Source of the DNA: CBDBDZ01 sp965204215
GTDB lineage: Bacteria > Pseudomonadota > Gammaproteobacteria > Pseudomonadales > GM7GCV1
Direction: 5' to 3'
Assembly (NCBI GenBank): GCA_965204215.1
Contig: CBDBDZ010000012.1
Location: 6,981-70,980 of the forward strand
DNA length: 64,000 nt
Both the position numbers and the translations under genes were made by a program. The notes under the pieces were generated by a model that saw only the letters and a program-made list of their open reading frames with translations, did not search any database and was not told the DNA's origin. Position 1 is the first letter of the stretch. Every line of letters begins with the position of its first letter. Positions 55,674 to 64,000 of the stretch are shown here, piece after piece.

Positions 55674-58296
55674 CGATATCGCCTTCGATATATTGCACTG
55701 TTTCAACTGGTTCTGTTTCAGCACTAGTATCATCAGTAATTTCTTCTTCCATTTGCTTTGAGGTAGCAATAATATCTTCAGTGATTCTACCCAAAGAAAT
55801 AAGATTTTCTTCATCTTTAAGGCGTATAACTCGAACACCTTGAGTATTGCGACCTACAACACTTATCTCGTTAACACGGGTCCTAACCAATGTGCCGGCA
55901 TTGGAAATGAGCATAACTTCATCTCCCTCAAATACTTGTAAGGCTCCAATAAGTTGACCATTGCGAACAGACGTCTGCATAGCTATCATGCCCAAACCTG
56001 CCCTGCCTTTGGTTGAAAATTCAGTTAATGGTGTTTGTTTACCATAACCATTTTCGCTTAATGTTAACAACTTTCCTGTTTTTTCAGGTAAAATCAGCGA
56101 AATAACGCTTTGTCCCTGCTGCAGTTTAATACCCCGAACACCTCTGGAAGTTCTGCCTGTGGACCGTACGTTTTCTTCTTTAAAGCGTACAGCTTTACCA
56201 GCACTGTTAACTAGCATAATATCTTGAGAACCGTTAGTTATAGCCGTTCCTATTAAATAATCATTTTCATCTAATTCAATAGCTCGCAAACCGGCAGTCC
56301 GCTGCCTGGCGAATGCTGAAAGCACGGTTTTCTTAACCGTACCAGCAGCTGTTGCCATAAAGATATAGCGTTGTTCATCATAATTATCGACAGGTAGTAT
56401 GGAGGTGATTTTTTCCCCTTCGTCCAGGTTCAATAAATTAACCATAGGTCTGCCGCGCGACTGTCTTGACGCCAAGGGAATTTGAAAAACTCGAAGCCAG
56501 TAGACTTTTCCTAAATTGCTAAAGCACAAAATCGTATTATGAGTATTGGCTATTAATAGCGTATCAACCCAATCTTCTTCTTTGACACTGGTCGCACTTT
56601 TACCTGTCCCGCCGCGGCGTTGAGCTTGATAATCGTCAAGTGATTGGCTTTTTGCGTAACCTAAATGTGATAGTGTTACAACGCGTTCTTCTTCTTGAAT
56701 CAGGTCTTCTTCGTTTAAATCAAGTTGCGAGCTAATAATTTCCGTGCGCCTTTCATCGCCATAATCATCAATAATTTCTTGCAGTTCTTCGCGAATAATC
56801 CGAGTCAATTCATCAGGTTCGCGAACAATTTTAAACAATGCTGCAATCTCTTGAATTTTATCTTTATATTCATCAATCAGCTTATCGTATTCAAGCCCTG
56901 TTAAACGATGTAAGCGCAGATCTAAAATAGCTTGTGCTTGTTCAGCTGATAAACGATAACTGTCACCGTCTACACCTAAACTATTATTGTCATCGACGCC
57001 AGCATCTGCCACCTCGAGTAGCGCAGCTATGTCATTAATAAGCCAGTTACGTCCAAGTAATGCAGATTTTGCCTCTGTTGGATTTGCCGAAGCGCGAATC
57101 AAGTCAATCACTTCATCAATATTAGCGATAGCAATGGTTAAACCCTCTAAAATATGTGCCCTTGCTTTGGCTTTTTTCAATAAATAAAGTGTCCTGCGAG
57201 TAACGGTTTCACGCCTGTGTTGAATAAAATATTCCAGTAATTCAATCAGGTTTAAAGTTTTCGGTTGACCATTAACCAAAGCAACAATATTAATGCCAAA
57301 TGATACTTGTAGCGATGTTTGGCTATACAGGTTATTTAAGACAACTTCACCTACTTCCCCACGTTTTAGCTCAATAACTACTCGCAGCCCATCTTTATCT
57401 GATTCATCGCGTAGTTCAGATATGCTTTCGATAACACGTTCCTTAACCAAATCGGCAATACGTTCAATAGTACGTGCTTTATTGACTTGATAAGGAAGTT
57501 CGTAAACGACAATACGCTCTCTGCCATTATCCATGGTTTCTATGGAAGCTTTGGAGCGAATAAATATCCGTCCTTTACCAGTTTGATAGGCTTTAACAAT
57601 TCCAGCTCTACCATTTATGATAGCAGCTGTTGGAAAGTCAGGACCAGGAATCACTTCCAGCAATTCATCCAAAGTGGTTGCCACCCCATTGCTTTTATTA
57701 TCAATCAATAAAATACAACCTTTAATAATTTCAGTTAGGTTGTGCGGCGGTATATTGGTAGCCATACCCACAGCAATGCCCGTAGAACCGTTAACCAGCA
57801 AATTGGGTATTCTGGTGGGAAGCACATCGGGTATAAATTCTGTGCCATCGTAATTGGGAACAAAATCAACCGTTTCTTTGTCGATATCACTAAGTAATTC
57901 ATGTGATATTTTGTCCATCCGAATTTCAGTATAACGCATAGCTGCAGCGCTATCACCATCTACCGAACCAAAATTACCTTGACCGTCTACCAGCATATAA
58001 CGAAGAGAAAAAGGTTGCGCCATGCGTACTATGGTGTCATAGACTGCGGTATCTCCATGAGGGTGATATTTACCAATAACGTCACCTACCACACGTGCTG
58101 ACTTTTTGTAAGGTTTGTTGTAATCATTCTTCAAGTCATACATCGCATATAAAACTCTGCGGTGGACGGGCTTTAACCCATCGCGCACATCTGGTAGGGC
58201 TCTGCCAACAATGACACTCATCGCATAATCTAAATAAGATTGACGCATTTCTCTTTCGATATTAATTGGCTGAATTTCCTGTGAATGAATACTCAT
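55666..58296 (-). CDS. gyrA: DNA gyrase subunit A
   Basis: An 876-residue topoisomerase II subunit. The catalytic Tyr is in AAMRYTEIRM. The quinolone-resistance region reads HPHGDTAVYDT, with Thr at position 83 (E. coli has Ser; P. aeruginosa wild type also has Thr) and Asp87 intact. The C-terminal pinwheel carries the GyrA box QRRGGTGKS. The acidic tail ends EGDIDE. The stop overlaps pheA, linking gyrase to aromatic synthesis in one transcript. Confidence 0.97.
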   Translation of the reverse strand: MSIHSQEIQPINIEREMRQSYLDYAMSVIVGRALPDVRDGLKPVHRRVLYAMYDLKNDYNKPYKKSARVVGDVIGKYHPHGDTAVYDTIVRMAQPFSLRYMLVDGQGNFGSVDGDSAAAMRYTEIRMDKISHELLSDIDKETVDFVPNYDGTEFIPDVLPTRIPNLLVNGSTGIAVGMATNIPPHNLTEIIKGCILLIDNKSNGVATTLDELLEVIPGPDFPTAAIINGRAGIVKAYQTGKGRIFIRSKASIETMDNGRERIVVYELPYQVNKARTIERIADLVKERVIESISELRDESDKDGLRVVIELKRGEVGEVVLNNLYSQTSLQVSFGINIVALVNGQPKTLNLIELLEYFIQHRRETVTRRTLYLLKKAKARAHILEGLTIAIANIDEVIDLIRASANPTEAKSALLGRNWLINDIAALLEVADAGVDDNNSLGVDGDSYRLSAEQAQAILDLRLHRLTGLEYDKLIDEYKDKIQEIAALFKIVREPDELTRIIREELQEIIDDYGDERRTEIISSQLDLNEEDLIQEEERVVTLSHLGYAKSQSLDDYQAQRRGGTGKSATSVKEEDWVDTLLIANTHNTILCFSNLGKVYWLRVFQIPLASRQSRGRPMVNLLNLDEGEKITSILPVDNYDEQRYIFMATAAGTVKKTVLSAFARQRTAGLRAIELDENDYLIGTAITNGSQDIMLVNSAGKAVRFKEENVRSTGRTSRGVRGIKLQQGQSVISLILPEKTGKLLTLSENGYGKQTPLTEFSTKGRAGLGMIAMQTSVRNGQLIGALQVFEGDEVMLISNAGTLVRTRVNEISVVGRNTQGVRVIRLKDEENLISLGRITEDIIATSKQMEEEITDDTSAETEPVETVQYIEGDIDE

Positions 58297-58356
58297 AAAA
58301 TTTGTTGTTATTGATTATTAAATAGCTAAAGCTTAACGGTTTATATACTTACTTAT

Positions 58357-59574
58357 TTAATTGCGAGAAGAGCCAATTCGCAGCCTGAGAGCGTTAAGTT
58401 TAATAAAGCCTTCCGCATCTTGTTGGTTGTAGGCGCCTTCATCATCATCAAAAGTGGAAATTGAGGCGTCAAACAAGCTGTCGTCAGAGGTTCTGCCTTC
58501 AACAATAACATTGCCTTTATACAGTTTTAACATGACGGAACCATTGACATATCGCTGGGAGTAATCAATAGACGCCTGCAACATTTCACGCTCTGGCGAC
58601 CACCAGTAACCGTTATAAATAAGTTCGGCATAGCGTGGCATCAATGAATCTTTTAAATGTGCAACTTCTCTATCCAACGTAATTGATTCGATAGCACGGT
58701 GTGCTTTGAGTAAGATGCTACCACCTGGCGTTTCATAACAACCACGAGACTTCATTCCTACATAGCGGTTTTCAACAATATCTAAACGTCCTATGCCGTG
58801 TTTGCCGCCTAATTGATTTAATTTTAGTAATAATTTATCAGCAGCTAATGATTTTCCATTAATTGCTACAGGGTCACCGTTCACATAATTAATTTGAATA
58901 TTTTCTGCTTGGTCAGGTGCATTTTCAGGGCTGACAGACCAGCGCCACATAGACTCTTCTGGAGTTTGTACAGGATCTTCCAACATGCCGCCTTCGTAGG
59001 ATATATGCAGTAAGTTTGCATCCATCGAGTAAGGTGTTTTCTTTTTGTTCGCAACGTAATCAACGCTGATATGATATTGAGCGCAAAAATCCATTAATTT
59101 GTCACGTGAATTTAAATCCCATTCACGCCAGGGAGCAATCACTTGAATATCCGGGTGCAGGGCATAAGCACCTAGCTCAAAACGTACCTGGTCGTTACCT
59201 TTACCCGTTGCTCCGTGTGAAATAGCATCTGCCTCAGTTTCACGCGCGATCTCAACCAGGCGTTTGGCAATTAAAGGCCTTGCAATTGAAGTGCCTAATA
59301 AATACTCACCTTCATAGATAGTATTAGCGCGAAACATGGGATAAACATAATCACGCACAAACTCTTCCTGTAAATTTTCAATGTAGATTTGTTGAATGCC
59401 TAATGCTTCTGCTTTTTTTCTAGCTGGTTCGACTTCTTCGCCCTGACCTATATCTGCTGTAAATGTTATCACTTCGCATTGATATTGGGTTTGCAACCAT
59501 TTAGCAATGACTGAGGTATCAAGACCACCTGAATAAGCTAATACTACTTTTTTTATTGATTGTTTGCTGCGCAC
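58357..59574 (-). CDS. argG: Argininosuccinate synthase
   Basis: A 405-residue ATP-dependent ligase of citrulline and aspartate in arginine synthesis. The PP-loop is VVLAYSGGLDTSVIAKWL; ISHGATGKGNDQVRFE and RGCYETPGGSIL are further signatures. The start is GTG 59574. A TATAAT on the minus strand at 59610-59615 is its likely -10 box. argH is not nearby. It lies 60 bp upstream of gyrA with its own promoter region. Confidence 0.96.
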   Translation of the reverse strand: MRSKQSIKKVVLAYSGGLDTSVIAKWLQTQYQCEVITFTADIGQGEEVEPARKKAEALGIQQIYIENLQEEFVRDYVYPMFRANTIYEGEYLLGTSIARPLIAKRLVEIARETEADAISHGATGKGNDQVRFELGAYALHPDIQVIAPWREWDLNSRDKLMDFCAQYHISVDYVANKKKTPYSMDANLLHISYEGGMLEDPVQTPEESMWRWSVSPENAPDQAENIQINYVNGDPVAINGKSLAADKLLLKLNQLGGKHGIGRLDIVENRYVGMKSRGCYETPGGSILLKAHRAIESITLDREVAHLKDSLMPRYAELIYNGYWWSPEREMLQASIDYSQRYVNGSVMLKLYKGNVIVEGRTSDDSLFDASISTFDDDEGAYNQQDAEGFIKLNALRLRIGSSRN

Positions 59575-59609
59575 TTTATGATGTAAACCATCTGTAATTA
59601 AGATACTGT

Positions 59610-59615
59610 ATTATA
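59610..59615 (-). promoter_or_regulatory. -10 box of likely argG promoter
   Basis: TATAAT on the minus strand, 36 bp before the argG GTG. CTGATA at a 17-bp spacing is a weak -35. I see no clear ArgR box. Confidence 0.4.
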
Positions 59616-59676
59616 ACCTTAAACCCCTATTTATCAGGAATTTCAAAGCGTTGAAATGAAAGTTTAAACGATTAAT

Positions 59677-62600
59677 TTATAGGTTAAATTGAATGCGTTT
59701 CAGCAGCACTCTTCGGTTACGAAATATTCGATGGTTTTCCAGGTATGCTTTAATCACTTCTTCCATTGAGGACATACGCTCATCTTCAGCTTCCATGATG
59801 CTAGACCCAACATCAAATTTTGCTTCAGTTACGGCGTCTATACTATCAAACAGCCCAACAATGACACGGTATAGAGGCTTATCGGCTAACTGAACGGTTT
59901 CTAATGTTGCCTGGTAGCCCTTATCTTTGATAGCCTTTAACATTAATTGCGCATTGCGTTGCTCCGTGTAATCACCTACTTGCAGTGTCCAGCCCCCTGA
60001 TGCAGACTGGCTACTTGTTGCTGGCAAGCGGTAATCGCCATCATTGTATTTAGCAACGGCATCAATATTATCTGAACCAATAGATAGTTTTTGATTTAAC
60101 CAACGCCCTATTGACTGCGCACGATTTAAGGCTAAGTTGTAATTATTTTCTAATTCATCGACCAGTCCAACAACTTTGATGCGTACATTGTCTTTGTCAC
60201 TCAGCATTGACAGCACATTGTGTAATGATTTCAGGGGAGCTTCATCTAATGATGAATCGCCTTGAACAAATTCAATAGGTTCAATAAAGCCATCTAATTC
60301 TCTGGTTATTTTAATCCGTTCAACGCTGCTCTGTTCATTAGCTTGAATACTGGTTGAAGGCGTGGGTTTTTCTGGCAGGTCTTCTTTCAATGCGACACCA
60401 AAATTCAACTGGAATAAACCGCCTTCGGTAACTCTGACAACACCTGGGTTCTCAGTTGTAAGTTCTGCACCTTCTGGCAATGTGCTAGCATCGAGTTTCA
60501 AGATAAAGTTAATGCCGCGAGCATTATTACCCACCCTAATACCCGCATAGTTATAACGACCATATTCGTCAACAGTAATCCATTCACCAGATAATGTTGC
60601 CAAGCGTGCACCCACTATACCTTCTTCGCCCTGGTCTTGATAACCATTGCCATTTTTATCTCTAAAGACTTTACCAATCAACGTGCTCTGCTCAAAAATA
60701 GGGTCGGGAACCAACTCTATTTTCGCAGTAGCACCCTGGCTAATTACCAGATTACCAGCATTAAGCGCCGCTGCCAAGTTCACCTTGGTACCTTCGCGAG
60801 CACCACTGCCTACTAACGTAGCGTATAAGACCGTTGCCTCAGCACCGGTAGGTAATGCAACATTATCAAAATCGAGAATAAATGAAGGCACTAGGGACTC
60901 GCCATCAATAGCAATATTGGGTAGTAAATCCTGTTCCTCAGGAACATCGCCCAAAATTCTTAAGGGATCATCCTCAATGGGTATCTCAATAACTTCGCCG
61001 CCACTGCTCATGATTAACTGAACAGAGCCGGGTATCAACTTGAAGCCTGGTGGCAATTTATCTGCTACTCTAATTCTAGGTAACGGTGCTGGCAAGTTAT
61101 TGGTAACCGTCACTCTGTATTGAGCAATACCGCCAATTGAAACTTCGGATTTATTCACCGACTTGGTGACCAGTGCGCTACCGATACCAGGTAACGCCAA
61201 GCCAATTGGGTCGCGAATAATACCAGGTTCAAAATCATCATCGCCAATTTGATTATCCGTTAGTACAATAGTGAGTTTTGCTACCGTGGTAGGATTATTG
61301 TCGACATCAAGTAAGTCATCAATCAGTTCCACATTGACAATTTCAATGCCTTCTTCTTCTGGTGTGTAGTAAGTGCGATCGCCACCTTCACTCAATCGTC
61401 CAAATTTACGAATCACATAATCATCAAGCAATATGCCTGCATCCGCTAAACGCTCATGCCCATAAAAGAATATGTCGATAAGCACAGTTTCATTGGGATT
61501 TTGACAATTGACTTCATAATCGACAAGCCCATACGGATAATCAAAGGTTGCATCGACACCGATGTCATCACTCTGATCAATAGTACCCTCTTCTTGTTCG
61601 ACAGGAACAGTTTCAATGCGAATACAGCTATTCGTTTCTGTACTTTGTTCAGGAATCGATACCGATAGATAGCTTCTATCTTCTTCCAGACCAGTCGATG
61701 GATTATCAAGCATGGTCGCCACATTGGCTTGTTGTGCATCAAAAATCCCATCATTGTTCGCATCTGAGCCAGTCACCCCATTGATGGTTATCTGGTTAGG
61801 GCCTGCCATTTCTTCTTCATTGCTGACACCGTCTCCATCATCCCCTGATATGGTAATGCTAATGGATGCAGAGTTGCCAGCCGCATCAATGACTGTTACT
61901 GTCAATACATCACCCGGTTCAGCCTGTGGTTCCATCGGCCCACAGATAAACAAGCCCGATTCAGCTACCACAACTTCGCAGCGAATCTCACCTTGCACAT
62001 CTGACACCAAAACATTTGCCCCGGCTTCTGCGACACCGTTAACAAACAGACCCGCTGATGGTGCTACAACAGGAGCATCAATCATACTATCAACCACAAC
62101 AGAAGTTATATCGCTAACATTTTGAGCAGCATCGGTTGCCGTCACATTTAATAATGTACCATCGCCTTGAGTTGGCTCTAGTGAACAACTGTAGCTGCCT
62201 TCAGCTGTAGTGACTACTGTGCAGATAACAGCTGTGGGTGATACCGAACTCACAGTAATGGTACTGAGAGGTTCAGCCGTACCTGTAATAACCTCACCCT
62301 GGGTTGCATTAACTGCCGGGGCATCAGGAGGAATGGCATCCACAATAACCTGTGTCGGCTCAGATTGATTGCTTGCTGCATCTGTTGCAGTCACAACTAA
62401 TTCGGATGCATTAACTTGAACTGGATTGATATCACAGCTAAAGATACTATCGACATTCGCCAGCGTTGTACACAAAATAACATCAGGCTGGACACTATTG
62501 ACGATATTAATCGTACTGCCAGGTTCGGCGTTACCTGTAACGAATTGACCATTGGTTGGGTTAACAATTGGTGCATCAGGCGCTGTTGTATCAATAATCG

Positions 62601-64000
62601 TGGTCGATACTTCGGAAACATTAAAGACCTGGTCAGTTGCTGTTACAAACAACTGTTGACCTTCAGCAAGTGTTGTATCAAATTCACAAGTAAACTGAGT
62701 ATCAGTTGGTACTAATACGCTGCATATTAATGTATTCAGTCCTTCATCGGAATAGATACGAACCGTTGAACCTGGTTCAGCACTGCCTGTTAACATCACA
62801 CCATTGGATGGGAATATTTCTGGTGGTTCCGGTGGTGCCAAATCGTTGGGGTCTTCTAAAACCAAGATATCAATATGATTTTGAGGTATAACAATATTGA
62901 CACTATCTGGCTCATTCTCAACATTATTGAGAATAAATCTGATGGTCTCAGGTAATTCTTCCAGCGTATCGTCAATCAAGAGTACAGGGAAATTAATGGA
63001 CAACTGTCCGGCAGGCAAGGTCGCACTGGTTGCAAGCGGTTGATAGTCTACACCATTGGTAGCAGTACCAGTCAAGCTGACATTGATAATTAAATCTGAT
63101 ACAAAGACACGGCTAACCGATAGTACAAAGGCACTTTGGTCATTGCCTGGCGCAGCTTCCATGATGGTGGCATCCGATACTGCCAGATTGAGTTGTGGTG
63201 TTAAATCTGACACATCATCAATAATGCTCACTTCAGCTTGCTGATTGTCAGCGTTATTAATCACCACACCTTCAACGCCCATAATCGCTGTAATGATACT
63301 GAGCACAACGGTTTCAATGCCTTCTACCAATGAGTCATCAACAGGTGTGACATGGATACTGACATTCGTTGTACCTGATGGAATGGCAATTTGTGATGGA
63401 AGACTCGCATAATCCACAGTGTCCTCTGCACTGCCTGTTACCTCAAAGATAACATTGGTATCGACTATTTGTCGACTGCTTAATACCAATTGAAAGGTGC
63501 CTATGTCAGAATTATCAGCAGTCTCGGTAGCGTTACTGTCTATGGCAATAATTTCTAATGAAGTCTTACTATTAGCATCAATTAATTCAATGGTTGCCAA
63601 ACTTTGACCCACGCTGATATTTAAACCGGGTTGGGCTAATAAATGCTCCGTTAAACCAATACTCACAGTCTCTGTACCTTCACTTAAACCATCATCAAAA
63701 GGTATGATAGAAACATCGGTAAAGGTCGTCCCTGCAAGAATTGTGATTAGCGTTGTCGCAATAGCCGCATAGTCATCAGTCTCACTAGCTGAACCTGAAA
63801 TACTATATTGAACGGGCAAATCAAAGACAAGAGGCAGATCAATACCAACTCTGAATACACCAGGCTGACTGTTCGTTTCTTCTGCTAATGCATCAACAGC
63901 ACTAACCCTGACAAGCTGAAGTGCGAACGCTCGGTTATCAATAATAGTAGCACTACCAGCTGATTGATCAGGTGAAATAGTAATTCGCACACCTGTTTGA
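59677..64000 (-). CDS. Giant envelope protein: Calx-beta, Ig-like, DUF11, SdrD-B, OmpA-like and SPOR domains (N-terminus off window)
   Basis: The frame stays open through base 64000, so the N-terminus is missing; about 1440 residues are visible. From the N-terminal side: Calx-beta repeats (to about 62840, with SASETDDY, SAEDTVDYASLP, TATNGVDYQPL), then about five bacterial Ig-like units of the form TGxAEPGSTVxI (about 62830-61860). A Ca-binding DGDGVSNEEEM stretch follows (about 61830), then an acidic beta-rich part. A DUF11 unit (KSVNKSEVSIGGIAQYRVTV, about 61170) and an SdrD-B-like unit (GKVFRDKNGNGYQDQGEEG, about 60680) come next. An OmpA-like domain (ALNRAQSIGRWL, about 60300-60010) and a C-terminal SPOR domain (WTLQVGDYTEQRNAQLML, about 59990-59770) end it. 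The last two domains would bind peptidoglycan. Confidence 0.85.
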   Translation of the reverse strand, partial: QTGVRITISPDQSAGSATIIDNRAFALQLVRVSAVDALAEETNSQPGVFRVGIDLPLVFDLPVQYSISGSASETDDYAAIATTLITILAGTTFTDVSIIPFDDGLSEGTETVSIGLTEHLLAQPGLNISVGQSLATIELIDANSKTSLEIIAIDSNATETADNSDIGTFQLVLSSRQIVDTNVIFEVTGSAEDTVDYASLPSQIAIPSGTTNVSIHVTPVDDSLVEGIETVVLSIITAIMGVEGVVINNADNQQAEVSIIDDVSDLTPQLNLAVSDATIMEAAPGNDQSAFVLSVSRVFVSDLIINVSLTGTATNGVDYQPLATSATLPAGQLSINFPVLLIDDTLEELPETIRFILNNVENEPDSVNIVIPQNHIDILVLEDPNDLAPPEPPEIFPSNGVMLTGSAEPGSTVRIYSDEGLNTLICSVLVPTDTQFTCEFDTTLAEGQQLFVTATDQVFNVSEVSTTIIDTTAPDAPIVNPTNGQFVTGNAEPGSTINIVNSVQPDVILCTTLANVDSIFSCDINPVQVNASELVVTATDAASNQSEPTQVIVDAIPPDAPAVNATQGEVITGTAEPLSTITVSSVSPTAVICTVVTTAEGSYSCSLEPTQGDGTLLNVTATDAAQNVSDITSVVVDSMIDAPVVAPSAGLFVNGVAEAGANVLVSDVQGEIRCEVVVAESGLFICGPMEPQAEPGDVLTVTVIDAAGNSASISITISGDDGDGVSNEEEMAGPNQITINGVTGSDANNDGIFDAQQANVATMLDNPSTGLEEDRSYLSVSIPEQSTETNSCIRIETVPVEQEEGTIDQSDDIGVDATFDYPYGLVDYEVNCQNPNETVLIDIFFYGHERLADAGILLDDYVIRKFGRLSEGGDRTYYTPEEEGIEIVNVELIDDLLDVDNNPTTVAKLTIVLTDNQIGDDDFEPGIIRDPIGLALPGIGSALVTKSVNKSEVSIGGIAQYRVTVTNNLPAPLPRIRVADKLPPGFKLIPGSVQLIMSSGGEVIEIPIEDDPLRILGDVPEEQDLLPNIAIDGESLVPSFILDFDNVALPTGAEATVLYATLVGSGAREGTKVNLAAALNAGNLVISQGATAKIELVPDPIFEQSTLIGKVFRDKNGNGYQDQGEEGIVGARLATLSGEWITVDEYGRYNYAGIRVGNNARGINFILKLDASTLPEGAELTTENPGVVRVTEGGLFQLNFGVALKEDLPEKPTPSTSIQANEQSSVERIKITRELDGFIEPIEFVQGDSSLDEAPLKSLHNVLSMLSDKDNVRIKVVGLVDELENNYNLALNRAQSIGRWLNQKLSIGSDNIDAVAKYNDGDYRLPATSSQSASGGWTLQVGDYTEQRNAQLMLKAIKDKGYQATLETVQLADKPLYRVIVGLFDSIDAVTEAKFDVGSSIMEAEDERMSSMEEVIKAYLENHRIFRNRRVLLKRIQFNL

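Noticed and set aside
55674..55838. Extended N-terminus for pheA
   Set aside because: The extra 55 codons lie within gyrA, have no similarity to chorismate mutase, and the conserved domain begins at 55673.
54727..57853. Plus-strand open frames within gyrA and pheA
   Set aside because: The minus-strand genes are complete and strongly conserved; the plus-strand frames have no start signals or recognisable products.

Overview
The window is an AT-rich chromosomal segment of a gammaproteobacterium. Several markers support this: a homodimeric-type pyruvate dehydrogenase E1 (aceE) followed by a two-lipoyl-domain E2 (aceF), ihfB, sdhE with its ygfX/cptA partner, grxD, ampD and rmuC. The block gyrA-pheA-tyrA-aroA-cmk-rpsA-ihfB matches the order seen in pseudomonads and relatives, but lacks serC and hisC. 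Lipoproteins with beta-propeller and Calx-beta/Ig-like repeats, a haloalkane dehalogenase and a SulP permease fit a free-living, probably aquatic, heterotroph. I cannot name a genus.

Layout. 1-8454 (minus): aldehyde dehydrogenase, zinc-ribbon Nudix, AI-2E-type permease, aceE, aceF, rmuC (cut by the window start). 8507-14490: a CoA-pyrophosphatase-like Nudix, DUF1289 and ispB, then grxD, nadC, ampD, a SMUG2-like uracil-DNA glycosylase and gltX. 14676-18135 (minus): a 23S-5S rRNA unit with its own rrn-like promoter and boxA, but no 16S gene between promoter and 23S. 18289-26314: SulP permease, GMC oxidoreductase, haloalkane dehalogenase, acyl-CoA synthetase and acyl-CoA dehydrogenase, which could form a route from haloalkane to alcohol to acyl-CoA. 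26515-32412: a beta-propeller lipoprotein, prolyl aminopeptidase, a lipoprotein hydrolase and an enolase-superfamily enzyme. 32503-36231: a membrane-anchored VWA protein, two lipoproteins and an M48 protease, which look like an envelope module. 36246-37005: sdhE, cptA and the 4.5S SRP RNA. 37106-42110: FAD monooxygenase, CNNM/CorC-type protein, DUF547 protein and an aromatic amino acid decarboxylase.

42114-44568 is a scar. A complete IS3-family element sits between the C-terminal fragment of a di-haem cytochrome c peroxidase and the truncated second gene of an unrecognised pair, with no visible target duplication. 44641-48680 carries lipA, guaA and guaB (minus). Then come a secreted ComEA-like HhH protein (plus), the ihfB-to-gyrA block and argG (minus), and a very large repeat-rich envelope protein ending in OmpA-like and SPOR domains that runs off the window end.

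The intergenic DNA is unusually structured. There are three clusters of adjacent hairpins (28957-29064, 33505-33646, 38334-38475). A 46-bp palindromic repeat occurs at 21729 and, inverted, at 38440. A MITE-like family with long terminal inverted repeats has copies or partial copies at about 1000, 26313, 30106 and 48781. Together with the split rRNA operon, these are the least conventional parts of the window. All alignments and folds were done by eye; nothing was computed or searched.
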